Notes: generated by a model not told the origin, from the letters alone. 64,000 nucleotides of DNA from Bacteroidales bacterium H3 (GCA_001701135.1 DAAN01000014.1:1-64000), one strand, 5' to 3'. Shown: positions 38,733 to 46,951, counted from the stretch's first letter. Numbers and translations are program-made.

Positions 38733-39926
38733 TCAGAAGAGATGCAGTGAGTCGTTCCACAGGCGCTTCACGGCGCGGGAGATGCGCTGCACCACAGGCC
38801 GGAGCTGCTGCGGACGCGGCAGGATGGTGCGGTTGCCTACGGGGAGGTGATAGGTGTTGACGGGGAGCTCGCCGGTGAGAGCGCCGATGGCGTTGCCGGC
38901 CAGTGCCTTGAGTTCATCCTCGCCGGGATATATGTGCACGGGAGCAAGGAATTCCACGCGCCGGCGCAGCCGCTCGATTACATATTGGCTGTGTGCAATG
39001 CCGCCGGTGACGAGGATGGCGTCGATATTACCTTCGAGCACCGGCGCAAGTGAGCCTATGGATTTGGCTATGTGGTAAATCATGGCGTCGAGTATCAGCC
39101 GGGCGTGTTCATCGCCGTCGGCAATGCGTCGTTCGATTTCCTGTACGTCGGTGGTGCCGAGATGGGCTGCCAGACCTGCATGCCCCGAGATACGTTTTTT
39201 CAGCTGTTCTTTGGTGAAGCGCCCCGAGAAGCAGATGTCAATGAGAGCGCCCGACGGGAGCGAGCCGGCCCGTTCGGGTGAGAATGGGCCTTCACCGTCG
39301 AAAGCGTTGTTGACATCGATGCAGCGGCCATGGGCGTGCGCTCCGATTGAAATGCCGCCGCCGAGGTGCACGATAATGAGATTCATCTCGGAGTATCGGC
39401 GGGGTGTTTCGGGATGTTCGCGGGAGTAGTCCTTGGCGAACCGGCGGCCGATGGCACGCTGGTTGAGTGCGTGCCATGTGGAGATGCGCGGCATTAGTGG
39501 GGAACCGCTGATGCGGGCCACTTCGTCCATCTCGTCGACAATGCCCGGGTCGGCGATCAGTGCGCGGCATCCGGGAATCTCGTCGGCAATGTCGCGCGCA
39601 ATCAGCGGCCCGAGGTTGCATGCATGGTCGCGGGGAGCATTGAGCATGGCGGTGACCATCTGGTCGTTTACATCGTATACTCCTCCCGGAATCGGTTGCG
39701 ACAGGCCCCCGCGACCGATCACGGCGTCAAACTTCAAGTCAAAACCGTTTTGGGCGAGCGAGTCGAGGATGAGATCGTGGCGGAATTTCCGCTGGTTAAT
39801 CACCTTGCCGAACGGAGCAAGCTGCTCCACGGAGTGCCGCAGGGTGAGTTCAAATTCGGGTGTTTCTCCGTTGTAGACAGCTATTTTGGTTGAGGTTGAT
39901 CCCGGATTTATGGCGAGGATTTTCAT
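38733..39926 (-). CDS. buk: Butyrate kinase
   Basis: Converts butyryl phosphate and ADP to butyrate and ATP, the energy-yielding end of one butyrate route; branched acyl phosphates are also used by relatives. The 397-residue ASKHA-family protein starts MKILAINPGSTSTKIAVY; a TTG three codons earlier is unlikely. Further motifs are RGGLSQPIPGGVYDVND, HALNQRAIGRRFA, IVHLGGGISIGAHAHGRCIDVNNAFDGEGPFSPERAGSLP and ILVTGGIAHSQYVI. Length (usual about 355) is slightly longer, with a basic C-terminal tail. It is preceded by ptb with a 26-nt gap. Confidence 0.95.
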   Translation of the reverse strand: MKILAINPGSTSTKIAVYNGETPEFELTLRHSVEQLAPFGKVINQRKFRHDLILDSLAQNGFDLKFDAVIGRGGLSQPIPGGVYDVNDQMVTAMLNAPRDHACNLGPLIARDIADEIPGCRALIADPGIVDEMDEVARISGSPLMPRISTWHALNQRAIGRRFAKDYSREHPETPRRYSEMNLIIVHLGGGISIGAHAHGRCIDVNNAFDGEGPFSPERAGSLPSGALIDICFSGRFTKEQLKKRISGHAGLAAHLGTTDVQEIERRIADGDEHARLILDAMIYHIAKSIGSLAPVLEGNIDAILVTGGIAHSQYVIERLRRRVEFLAPVHIYPGEDELKALAGNAIGALTGELPVNTYHLPVGNRTILPRPQQLRPVVQRISRAVKRLWNDSLHLF

Positions 39927-39952
39927 AGATGGCAAAGTTGTTGATGTTGGAA

Positions 39953-40864
39953 TCAGACACAGGCTATGGCTGCCAGTGCCAGCGAGCAGAATTTGCTGTC
40001 GGCTGAGTCGCTGCGGGAGGGGAGTACCACCGGAGCGTCGGTGCCGAGGAGCATTCCAGCCATTGGGGCGCCGGTGAGCAGCGACACTGTCTTGTAGAAA
40101 GTGTTGCCCGATTCGATGTTGGGGAAGATAAGGAGATCGGCATTGCCGCAGACCTCGGAAACGATCCCTTTTACCTGGGCTGAGTGGGCGTCGAGTGCGG
40201 TTTTTACATCCATCGGCCCTCCGAGAATAGCGTCGCTGTAGCAGCGTGTTTCGGCCTGCCGCTGAATCATTTCGCTGTAAGTGACCGAATTCGGAAATTT
40301 GGGATTTGTCTTTTCGGTGAAATGTATCAGCGCGACCTTTGGCTTTTCGATGCCGAATTTTCGCACGACTTCCAGATCCATCTCAAGCATGCGATGGCGT
40401 TGCTCGGGGGTAGGATAGGGGATTACTGCCACATCCGAGAAGAACAGCAGCCGGTTAAGCCCGGGTAGCTCGGTGGCGGAGATATGAGAGAGGAGGCTGC
40501 CGGCAGGGAGTATGCCGGCGGTTTTGTTGAGTACGGCATGGAGCAGCTGATCGGTTCCGATCAGCCCTTTCATGAGGATATCGGCGCTGTGCCGGCGCAC
40601 AAGTTCCACCGCTTTGGTCGCGGCATCCGCGGCATCGTCGGCTGCTAAAACCTCCACTTTGTCGGGATACATCTGTCGAATCCCTGTGGCATCGATGCGC
40701 TGCGGCTGCCCGACGAGCACTACGCGTATGATGTCGTGACTAAGCGCCCGCAGCAATGCGGCGCATGTGCCTTCGTCGTAGGGGCATACGACTGCAACCG
40801 TGGGTTTGCTTCGCAGCGACGTCAGATGAGTTATGAGCCGGCTGAACGATTTTATGACACACAT
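39953..40864 (-). CDS. ptb: Phosphate butyryltransferase
   Basis: Transfers an acyl group (butyryl or branched) from CoA to phosphate; partner of Buk. The 303-residue protein fits the phosphotransacetylase/phosphotransbutyrylase fold: VAVVCPYDEGTCAALLRAL, ADILMKGLIGTDQLLHAVLNK, SHISATELPGLNRLLFFSDVAVIPYP, and ALDAHSAQVKGIVSEVCGNADLLIFPNIESGN near the C-terminus. First gene of ptb-buk. A candidate -7 element (CAAAATTA on plus at 41018-41025) lies about 155 nt upstream but lacks a well-spaced partner. Confidence 0.92.
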   Translation of the reverse strand: MCVIKSFSRLITHLTSLRSKPTVAVVCPYDEGTCAALLRALSHDIIRVVLVGQPQRIDATGIRQMYPDKVEVLAADDAADAATKAVELVRRHSADILMKGLIGTDQLLHAVLNKTAGILPAGSLLSHISATELPGLNRLLFFSDVAVIPYPTPEQRHRMLEMDLEVVRKFGIEKPKVALIHFTEKTNPKFPNSVTYSEMIQRQAETRCYSDAILGGPMDVKTALDAHSAQVKGIVSEVCGNADLLIFPNIESGNTFYKTVSLLTGAPMAGMLLGTDAPVVLPSRSDSADSKFCSLALAAIACV

Positions 40865-41113
40865 GATTGATGATACGGTATTGGAATTATGGTATGCGTA
40901 AGCTGAGTTCCGCCGGAGAAAACCTCCGTCGCGGAAGAGCTTCTATGCAAATATCGGAATATTTTTGCATAAAAACACCCAAAGTGTGCAAAAAATCCGA
41001 AATTTTTTACAAAAAGACAAAATTATCACCTCCACCCCCACTTTGTTATGCAAAAACAAATCCCTATGATACCGCCATCTCACAAAAACCTTCCGAGGAT
41101 GGATACATGATCG
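40865..41113. other. A+T-rich intergenic region between ptb and small ORF
   Basis: About 250 nt, strongly A+T rich on its left half. It contains a minus-strand TAATTTTG (41025-41018) that could serve ptb, and several ATTTTT runs. No convincing coding sequence: an 87-codon plus-strand reading here is lysine- and proline-rich low-complexity sequence and is not believed. Confidence 0.4.
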
Positions 41114-41272
41114 TTATGATTTATTTTTAAGGCGGGCAAGAGCCTCAGCAGCAGAAATTACATAAGGATTGCCGTCTGCGTCGGCGTAAACTACAGATTC
41201 GCCGAGTTTTGCCTTGCGTTCGAGCATTAAACGCTGTGCTTTTCGGATGCCATCCAATATGCGGCGACTCAT
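41114..41272 (-). CDS. Small protein downstream of zeta-toxin-like kinase
   Basis: A 52-codon ORF whose ATG overlaps the stop of the zeta-like gene (TAATG), so it is likely translated with it. The product begins MSRRILDGIRKAQRLMLERK, contains GESVVYADADGNPY and ends ARLKNKS. It looks like an N-terminal amphipathic basic helix, a beta hairpin and a final helix. I do not recognise the family. A small partner of a zeta-type kinase could be an antitoxin or regulator, but classical epsilon antitoxins precede the toxin and are all helical, so this is inference. Base use is as A+T rich as the kinase gene start. Confidence 0.6.
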   Translation of the reverse strand: MSRRILDGIRKAQRLMLERKAKLGESVVYADADGNPYVISAAEALARLKNKS

Positions 41273-41841
41273 TATTTTATCTTCTTCCGACATGACTCTA
41301 AAATTTTATTATATAATTTGTTTTGAATAACCTCTCCGTTTTCCACAATTGCAGTAGTATTATCTGTATTATTATATAACGACCAACTGTCAACTAATGG
41401 TACAAATATATCAAAAAGATTTTGAATACCTCTCCAATAGCGGCGAATAATTACATCTTTGGGTATATTATGTCCACCAGTAGCGACCCTCAACGCCACA
41501 CGTTTCTCTGCCTGTTGAGGGGAAGGAAGCCAAAAAAATAATAGTTTAACCTCATATCCGAGTTTTTTTGCTTTTCGGATAAGTATTGTATAACTCCGTG
41601 TGGCCAAAGTGGTTTCAATTGCAAAAGTCTCTTTTTGTTCTAAAAGATGCTCTATTCTATGAAGCATAATTTTACCGGCTTCAATGGCAACTTCTTCCGG
41701 TCTAAAAGGTGATAGGCCTTTCGCTATTTCGTCTGCGTTTACAAACTCACGGCATTTGAGTATTTCGGGTAATACTGTCATAGACGCGGTGGTTTTACCT
41801 GCGCCATTGCATCCCCCTATGATATAAAGTTTGGGTTTCAT
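41272..41841 (-). CDS. Zeta-toxin-like P-loop kinase
   Basis: A 189-residue P-loop protein of the zeta-toxin/AAA type. Walker A is GGCNGAGKTTAS (residues 8-19). The zeta-like features include FVNADEIAKGLSPF and ETFAIETTLATRSYTILIRKAKKLGYEVKLLFFWLP, with a following arginine-rich lid (RVALRVATGGHNIPKDVIIRRY). Zeta toxins phosphorylate UDP-N-acetyl sugars, blocking cell-wall synthesis; chromosomal relatives in Bacteroidetes may have other roles. It is A+T rich against its neighbours. No ORF for an epsilon-like antitoxin is seen in the 160 nt upstream; the small ORF at 41114 follows instead. Confidence 0.82.
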   Translation of the reverse strand: MKPKLYIIGGCNGAGKTTASMTVLPEILKCREFVNADEIAKGLSPFRPEEVAIEAGKIMLHRIEHLLEQKETFAIETTLATRSYTILIRKAKKLGYEVKLLFFWLPSPQQAEKRVALRVATGGHNIPKDVIIRRYWRGIQNLFDIFVPLVDSWSLYNNTDNTTAIVENGEVIQNKLYNKILESCRKKIK

Positions 41842-42001
41842 GATTTCGTTCAGACAAATTAATAATATATTTACTATTCTCTATGATGATATCTGATGGG
41901 GATTAGAGAGGATGTTCATTGACAACATCGTAGTGACTGTTTTATTTAGAACGAGTATATAGTTGCAGATATTGTCTGATAATCAATCGAATATGCGGGG
42001 A

Positions 42002-42577
42002 TTATCTTATGTTCAAAATTTTGTGAGTCTGGAGCGATAGTCTCCATAGCGGATTCTTTTTTATGAACGAGATACAGCTGACGAGGATTTCAGCGTTGCG
42101 GCACGCATCTTGCACGTCGCAGGGTTGGAGGTAAAATACAGAAGCTCTGACGTCTCGGTAAATATTGTTGATTTTTTCTTCTGAAGCCTCGCCCTCGTAA
42201 ACGAGCTTGATTTCATTTACCTCATCATATACGACGGGCTCTTCCTTGGGTGAGCAGGTGATCCAGTCTACGTTAGATGGCAGACGCATTGTGCCGTTGG
42301 TCTCGACCTGTACGAAATAGCCGTGCTCATGCAACAGGTTTATGAACTCCCGATCGAGTTGCAGCGACGGTTCGCCGCCGGTGATTACGAGATGCCTTGA
42401 AGGATATTGCTGCATCTCCGCCACTATTTCGTCAGGTTTCATCTCGCGGGCTTCCTGATGTCGGGTGTCGCAGAACCAGCATTTCAGATTGCAGCCCGAC
42501 AGGCGGAGGAATACGGCCGGCGTTCCTGTGAAGTAGCCCTCTCCCTGCAGGGAATAGAAGATTTCGTTTACCCTCAT
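42002..42577 (-). CDS. queE: 7-carboxy-7-deazaguanine synthase
   Basis: Radical SAM enzyme that rearranges 6-carboxytetrahydropterin to 7-carboxy-7-deazaguanine in queuosine synthesis. The 191-residue protein starts MRVNEIFYSLQGEG, shows the cluster motif SGCNLKCWFCDT (CxxxCxxC, first Cys near residue 29), the GGEPSLQ motif and the typical end WRLSLQTHKILNIR. Its ATG overlaps the queD stop by 4 nt. Genes for QueC and QueF are not in the window. Confidence 0.95.
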   Translation of the reverse strand: MRVNEIFYSLQGEGYFTGTPAVFLRLSGCNLKCWFCDTRHQEAREMKPDEIVAEMQQYPSRHLVITGGEPSLQLDREFINLLHEHGYFVQVETNGTMRLPSNVDWITCSPKEEPVVYDEVNEIKLVYEGEASEEKINNIYRDVRASVFYLQPCDVQDACRNAEILVSCISFIKKNPLWRLSLQTHKILNIR

Positions 42578-42933
42578 AGTTCGTCGGTATCTTCGCCCAT
42601 GTTATCTTTGACATAGACGGCGATATTGTCCTCCGATTCCTGAACACGCGCCTTGTAGCATTCGGGTATCTGCTCGGTAATCCATCGGGCAATATTCTCG
42701 GCTGTAGGGTTGAACGGCAGCACATCGTTGAGGTGACGATGATCGAGCACCGCATGGATTTTCTCTTTGATGTGATTGAAGTCGCATACCATTCCGTCGG
42801 AGTTAAGCTTGCAAGCTTTGCAGAAAACGGTCACAATCCAGTTGTGGCCATGTGTGTTGTTGCACTTACTCGGATAGGACAGGTCGAGACGATGAGACCC
42901 CGCAATCTCTAATCGTTTTGATATATAATACAT
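42574..42933 (-). CDS. queD: 6-carboxytetrahydropterin synthase
   Basis: Converts dihydroneopterin triphosphate to 6-carboxytetrahydropterin, feeding QueE in queuosine synthesis. The 119-residue protein shows the zinc-binding His residues in GSHRLDL and NNTHGHNW, the catalytic Cys in KCNNTHGH, and the C-terminal PTAENIARWITEQI with a Glu in VQESEDNIAVY. Translationally coupled to queE by ATGA overlap. A minus-strand promoter at 43044-43015 lies about 80 nt upstream. I looked for a preQ1 riboswitch in that leader and saw none. Confidence 0.94.
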   Translation of the reverse strand: MYYISKRLEIAGSHRLDLSYPSKCNNTHGHNWIVTVFCKACKLNSDGMVCDFNHIKEKIHAVLDHRHLNDVLPFNPTAENIARWITEQIPECYKARVQESEDNIAVYVKDNMGEDTDEL

Positions 42934-43014
42934 TACGCGTCGTTCTTTTAGATTGTTTGCTGAGTGGACTGATAAAAGGGAAGTTTCTGCTTTGTCGCAG
43001 CAAGAAAACTATTA

Positions 43015-43044
43015 CAAATTTAGTGATTTCTATTGGAGTGACAA
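43015..43044 (-). promoter_or_regulatory. Promoter of queD-queE
   Basis: On the minus strand, TTG (43044-43042), a 19-nt spacer and TAAATTTG (43022-43015). It predicts a leader of about 78 nt containing a small hairpin (GCTGCGACAAAGCAG). Confidence 0.7.
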
Positions 43045-43064
43045 CATGAAAGCGGGATTTTTCG

Positions 43065-43072
43065 TAACTTTG
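43065..43072 (+). promoter_or_regulatory. -7 element of tsaD
   Basis: TAACTTTG with about 60 nt of leader to the ATG at 43134. No -33 partner at the expected spacing. It lies back to back with the queD promoter. Confidence 0.5.
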
Positions 43073-43133
43073 CACTGCCGGGGAAAGCCGGTTCAAAGTT
43101 TCGTTAAAAAGTCATAGACTTATATAGACTTAT

Positions 43134-44153
43134 ATGTCAGTAACAATTCTCGGAATAGAATCGTCGTGCGACGATACCTCGGCCGCCGTGATTCGCGACG
43201 GCATGCTGCTCTCCAACGTTATCGCGTCGCAGAGTGTGCATGAGGAGTATGGCGGTGTGGTGCCCGAACTGGCATCGCGCGCCCATCAGCAGAATATAGT
43301 GCCGGTGGTCGATGCAGCTCTGCGCCGGGCCGGAATTTCGCGCCACGACCTCAGCGCTATCGCCTTCACCCGCGGACCCGGTCTGTTGGGTTCTCTGCTG
43401 GTAGGCACATCATTCGCCAAAGGGTTGTCATTGGGGCTGCGCGTGCCGTTGGTGGAGGTGAATCATCTCCACGGCCATGTGCTGAGCCATTTTGTAAGGG
43501 AGAATCCCGACGACCGTGTGCCCGAGTTTCCTTTCCTTACACTTCTGATTTCGGGCGGCAACTCGCAGCTGGTGATGGTCCGTGGCTACAATGATATGGA
43601 AATCATAGGCCAGACCATCGACGATGCCGCCGGAGAGGCTTTTGACAAATGCGCAAAAGTGATGGGGCTGCCATATCCCGGCGGTCCGCACATCGACAGG
43701 CTCGCCGCTGAAGGTGATCCCACGCGGTTCAAGTTCGCCAAACCTCATATCCCCGGACTTGATTACAGCTTCAGTGGTCTGAAAACGTCGTTTCTCTATA
43801 CGTTGCGCGACCAGATGAAACTCGACTCTGAATTCATCGACAAAAACCGCGCCGACCTTGCCGCGTCGTTGCAGAAAACCATCATCGACATCCTCATAGA
43901 TAAACTCGACAAGGCTGTGCGCCAGACCGGCGTCAAGACCGTGGCTATCGGCGGCGGCGTCTCGGCAAACTCAGGCGTACGGGCCGCTGTCAGCGAATAC
44001 TGTGCCCGCCACGGACTGGTGGCGTTTATTCCCAAGCGCTCGTTCACCACCGACAACGCCGCCATGATTGCCATAGCAGGCATGTTTAAGTACAACGACC
44101 GTCTGTTCTGTCCCTATGACGCTGCGCCATATGCCCGCGTGACAATGAAATAA
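43134..44153 (+). CDS. tsaD: tRNA N6-threonylcarbamoyladenosine transferase TsaD
   Basis: Transfers the threonylcarbamoyl group to A37 of ANN-decoding tRNAs, in complex with TsaB and TsaE. The 339-residue protein opens ILGIESSCDDTSAAVI and shows GGVVPELASRAHQ, FTRGPGLLGSLLVGTSFAKGL and the metal-binding VNHLHGHVLSH (HxxxH region near residues 109-119). ISGGNSQLV, DDAAGEAFDKCAKVMGLPYPGG and the ASKHA motif AIGGGVSANSGVR follow. Co-directional with pncC 11 nt downstream. Confidence 0.97.
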   Translation: MSVTILGIESSCDDTSAAVIRDGMLLSNVIASQSVHEEYGGVVPELASRAHQQNIVPVVDAALRRAGISRHDLSAIAFTRGPGLLGSLLVGTSFAKGLSLGLRVPLVEVNHLHGHVLSHFVRENPDDRVPEFPFLTLLISGGNSQLVMVRGYNDMEIIGQTIDDAAGEAFDKCAKVMGLPYPGGPHIDRLAAEGDPTRFKFAKPHIPGLDYSFSGLKTSFLYTLRDQMKLDSEFIDKNRADLAASLQKTIIDILIDKLDKAVRQTGVKTVAIGGGVSANSGVRAAVSEYCARHGLVAFIPKRSFTTDNAAMIAIAGMFKYNDRLFCPYDAAPYARVTMK

Positions 44154-44164
44154 TCCTCAGAATA

Positions 44165-44656
44165 ATGGATCCATATATTATCAGTGATCTTCAGGAGATC
44201 GCACCCGATCTGCTCGACGCGCTCCGTCAGGCAGGTCTGAAAATTGCCACCGCCGAAAGCTGCACCGGCGGCAACATCGCTCACCATCTGACACTTGTAG
44301 CCGGCTGTTCCGATGTCTATATGGGTGGCGCCGTGACATATTCCAACGAAGCCAAAGCCGACATCCTCGGGGTCGATCAGGCTGTGATCGAGGCAGAGGG
44401 TGCCGTGTCGGAACCCGTAGTGCGAGCTATGGCCGAAGGTGCCTGCCGTCGGTTTCACACACAGTGCGCGGTGGCCACGTCGGGTATAGCCGGACCGTCG
44501 GGCGGCACGGATGACAAACCTGTAGGCACCGTCTGGACAGCTGTGGTTACCCCCCGCGGCACATTCTCCGAACTGTATCATCTCGCCGGACCCCGTTCCG
44601 AAATCATCGACAAAGCCACGCTGCTTGTGCTCCGTCTTCTCCTCAATCATCTTTAA
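44165..44656 (+). CDS. pncC: CinA-family nicotinamide-nucleotide amidohydrolase
   Basis: Deamidates nicotinamide mononucleotide in pyridine-nucleotide salvage (PncC, the C-terminal domain of CinA). The 163-residue protein has KIATAESCTGGNIAHHLT (catalytic Ser within AESCTGG, near residues 36-42), GGAVTYSNEAKADILGV, VAVATSGIAGPSGGTDDKPVGTVW and a C-terminal helix. The length matches stand-alone PncC. Eleven nt after tsaD, so likely in the same operon; followed by a strong hairpin. Confidence 0.94.
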   Translation: MDPYIISDLQEIAPDLLDALRQAGLKIATAESCTGGNIAHHLTLVAGCSDVYMGGAVTYSNEAKADILGVDQAVIEAEGAVSEPVVRAMAEGACRRFHTQCAVATSGIAGPSGGTDDKPVGTVWTAVVTPRGTFSELYHLAGPRSEIIDKATLLVLRLLLNHL

Positions 44657-44688
44657 TGAATGCGCTCGAAGTATATAGTAATAACGTA

Positions 44689-44726
44689 GCAGATGCCCGT
44701 GAATCCATGGATTCATGGGCATCTGC
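44689..44726. terminator. Long hairpin between pncC and the DUF4295 gene
   Basis: GCAGATGCCC (44689-44698) pairs with GGGCATCTGC (44717-44726), and the intervening GTGAATCCATGGATTCAT is itself nearly self-complementary, giving an almost continuous 18-bp stem. It separates convergent genes and works in both directions. Confidence 0.8.
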
Positions 44727-44763
44727 TTATATCTATTGTTGTTTCAGGCGGTAAGCTTCGAGC

Positions 44764-44913
44764 TTATTTGAGGACGTCCTTTACGGCGTCGTTGGGTACC
44801 ATCTGCTCCTGGAAGGTGTAAGCGCCGGTTTTGGGCGATTTCACCATCTTGATTACTTTGGAGTAGGTACGGCCTTCGCCTTTCTGCAGAGATGCAACGG
44901 TTTTCTTTGCCAT
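44764..44913 (-). CDS. DUF4295 family small protein
   Basis: A 49-residue basic protein starting MAKKTVASLQKGEGRTYSK and ending MVPNDAVKDVLK. It matches the Bacteroidetes DUF4295 family, regularly encoded directly after rpmB and rpmG, which suggests a ribosome-linked role; the function is not established. It lies 25 nt after the rpmG stop on the same strand and is likely part of that operon. Confidence 0.88.
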   Translation of the reverse strand: MAKKTVASLQKGEGRTYSKVIKMVKSPKTGAYTFQEQMVPNDAVKDVLK

Positions 44914-44938
44914 ATCTGGGTGTTGTTGAGGGGATTAG

Positions 44939-45127
44939 TTATTTGATTTCCTTGTGAACAGTTACACGCTTGAGGATGGGGTTGTATTTCTTCAGCTCCA
45001 GACGCTCGGTGGTGTTCTTGCGGTTTTTGGTGGTGATGTAGCGGGAAGTGCCGGGCATACCGCTGGCCTTCTGTTCGGTGCATTCGAGGATTACCTGCAC
45101 GCGATTGCCTTTAGCTTTCTTTGCCAT
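44939..45127 (-). CDS. rpmG: 50S ribosomal protein L33
   Basis: Large-subunit ribosomal protein of 62 residues: [19 protein letters not shown], then [23 protein letters not shown], the standard L33 core, with [10 protein letters not shown] at the end. Only one Cys is present, so it is the zinc-free (C-minus) form with no CxxC pairs. It lies 6 nt downstream of rpmB and 25 nt upstream of the DUF4295 gene. Confidence 0.97.
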   Translation of the reverse strand: MAKKAKGNRVQVILECTEQKASGMPGTSRYITTKNRKNTTERLELKKYNPILKRVTVHKEIK

Positions 45128-45133
45128 TGTAGT

Positions 45134-45391
45134 TTAGAGGTCTAATGTTTTGATTTCAGTTAAATAACCCTTTTCGTTAGCCTGCTTGAGGGCTGCGTCG
45201 AGGCCGATTTTGTTGATGATACGGAGGCCGGCGGCGGAAACGGTGAGGAGCACCCATGTGTCCTGCTCTACCCAGTAGAACTTGCGGTTGAAGAGGTTCA
45301 CATAGAAGCGGCGTTTTGTGTGACGCTTCGAGTGCGATACGTTATTACCTGTAATCGCTTTTTTGCCTGTAATCTGACAAATTTTTGACAT
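45134..45391 (-). CDS. rpmB: 50S ribosomal protein L28
   Basis: Large-subunit ribosomal protein of 85 residues: [29 protein letters not shown] is the classic L28 N-terminus and [13 protein letters not shown] the C-terminal part. First gene of rpmB-rpmG-DUF4295. Its leader of about 117 nt contains a 25-codon ORF (45397-45474) ending 5 nt upstream of the rpmB ATG. Confidence 0.97.
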   Translation of the reverse strand: MSKICQITGKKAITGNNVSHSKRHTKRRFYVNLFNRKFYWVEQDTWVLLTVSAAGLRIINKIGLDAALKQANEKGYLTEIKTLDL

Positions 45392-45396
45392 GGCTG

Positions 45397-45474
45397 TTAT
45401 TGAGATTTCTGTTGATTAATAGGAAGTTGAGTGGCCGCCATCTCAGTTCTCATATCGCGCGCAGGCTGCATCAT
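45397..45474 (-). other. Possible 25-codon leader ORF before rpmB
   Basis: Starts with two ATG codons (MMQPARDMRTEMAAT...) and stops with TAA 5 nt before the rpmB ATG. It could couple translation to rpmB or be chance; there is no known family for it. Confidence 0.25.
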
Positions 45475-45511
45475 TCCCGGCACTTTCAAGGAGGAGCCAC
45501 AAAACAGAGTG

Positions 45512-45543
45512 CAAAGTAACGAAAAAATTTGAATACGGGCAAA
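45512..45543 (-). promoter_or_regulatory. Promoter of the rpmB operon
   Basis: On the minus strand, TTTG (45543-45540), a 20-nt spacer and TTACTTTG (45519-45512), one base off TAnnTTTG. It gives a leader of about 117 nt. Confidence 0.6.
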
Positions 45544-45628
45544 TTTTCGGCATAAAAAGTTTCACAACACTCTAATTTTGTGATTATTTTGAGCGAAAAG
45601 CCATTAACCTTTATTGTCGAGCCGGCTC

Positions 45629-46951
45629 TTATTTATAGCGTGCCCAGCGGATGAGGTCGCGCACGGAGGGTTTCTTTCCGTACATGAAGATGCCGATGCG
45701 GTAGATTTTTGCCGATACCCAGGCCATGCCGAAGAATGACAGGTAGAGAGTGGCCAGCGACAGCCAGGTCTGCCAGTCGGGAGTGCCGAATGGCACGCGT
45801 GCCATCATCACCATCGGCGAGGTCAGCGGGATGTAGGAGCACCATAGCGAGAGCGATGAGTTGGGGTCGGTGCATGCCATCATGGCTATGATCAGCGCGA
45901 AGATGATGGGGATGGTGGCGAAGGATGTGAGTTGCGAGGCGTCCTGAATGTTCTCAACTGCCGATCCGATGGCGGCGAAAATGGCGGCATAGAAGAGGAA
46001 TCCGCCCACCATGAAGAGCAGGATGAAGAGGAAGAGTTTGGCTATGTAGCCTACCGATGTGAAGATCGACACGGCCGACAGCAGGTCGGTGTCGAACTGG
46101 GCGGCATCGGGAGTGATGGCGCCTGACTGCATCTGGGCGGCCTGGGCGGCGACGTCGGCGGGAATCAGAGCCGGAAGCAGGAATGCGGAAGCAATGCAGA
46201 GAAGCACGCCCCATACCACAATCTGGGTGACGGCTACCAGTGCCACGCCGAATATCTTGCCGAGCATGAGGTGAACCGGTTTTACCGACGAAACCATAAG
46301 CTCGAGCACGCGGTTGTTCTTCTCCTCGATAATCGAAAGCATCACCTGCTGGCCATACATCAGCAGGAACATGTAGAGGATGAATGTGCAGAGGAATGCC
46401 AGGGCATAGGAAACGACTGAAGATGCCGACTCCTCGTCGCCGTTGTCGTTGACTCGCACGGTGCGGAGCGTGGCCGACACGTCGGTGTCGTCGAGTATCT
46501 GCTGAAGATTGTCGATGTTGTAGCGGTGCATGCGGCTGTCGCGCACTGCATCCTCGATGCTGCGGGTGATGGTTTTGTCGACATCCATCGAGCCTGATTC
46601 GTTGAGGAAGAGAGTGGCGGCCGAGGGGTTGTCGACAATGTTGGCTGGGATTGTCAGCTCACCGTAATATTCGCTGCGGTCGAGCGAATCGTTGCGTTGC
46701 GCCAGCGGGATGAACCGTATGTGGTTTTCCTCGGCGTCGGGGCTTGCCTGAAGCACCGGCAGCACTATGCCGCTCTGGTCGTCGACTACAATGGTTTTTT
46801 CCGACGGATCATTGAAAAAAAGCATGATCAGCGTTGGCGCCACCATCAGAAGCACCATTAACAGGGGCATCAGCAGGGTGGTGAGGATGAAACTTTTTTT
46901 GCCGACGCGCTCCATGTATTCGCGTCGGATCACTATGGCGAGATTACTCAT
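45629..46951 (-). CDS. ABC-2 type transporter permease (NatB-like)
   Basis: Membrane subunit of a NatAB-like exporter, 440 residues. A first membrane helix lies near residues 20-45 (SFILTTLLMPLLMVLLM). A large extracytoplasmic domain of about 140 residues follows. The C-terminal half has five or six membrane helices and includes the family stretch MLSIIEEKNNRVLELMVSSVKPVHLMLGKIFG (near residues 220-250). It starts 18 nt after the ATPase gene. Substrate unknown; NatAB exports Na+ in Bacillus, but many relatives do not. Confidence 0.9.
   Translation of the reverse strand: MSNLAIVIRREYMERVGKKSFILTTLLMPLLMVLLMVAPTLIMLFFNDPSEKTIVVDDQSGIVLPVLQASPDAEENHIRFIPLAQRNDSLDRSEYYGELTIPANIVDNPSAATLFLNESGSMDVDKTITRSIEDAVRDSRMHRYNIDNLQQILDDTDVSATLRTVRVNDNGDEESASSVVSYALAFLCTFILYMFLLMYGQQVMLSIIEEKNNRVLELMVSSVKPVHLMLGKIFGVALVAVTQIVVWGVLLCIASAFLLPALIPADVAAQAAQMQSGAITPDAAQFDTDLLSAVSIFTSVGYIAKLFLFILLFMVGGFLFYAAIFAAIGSAVENIQDASQLTSFATIPIIFALIIAMMACTDPNSSLSLWCSYIPLTSPMVMMARVPFGTPDWQTWLSLATLYLSFFGMAWVSAKIYRIGIFMYGKKPSVRDLIRWARYK

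Noticed and set aside
40867..41130. 87-codon plus-strand ORF in the ptb upstream region
   Set aside because: Low-complexity Lys/Pro-rich translation in A+T-rich intergenic sequence with no ribosome site; overlaps the small minus-strand ORF that has better support.
42934..43014. preQ1 riboswitch in the queD leader
   Set aside because: I looked for the small pseudoknot pattern with its A-rich tail and saw only a simple hairpin.
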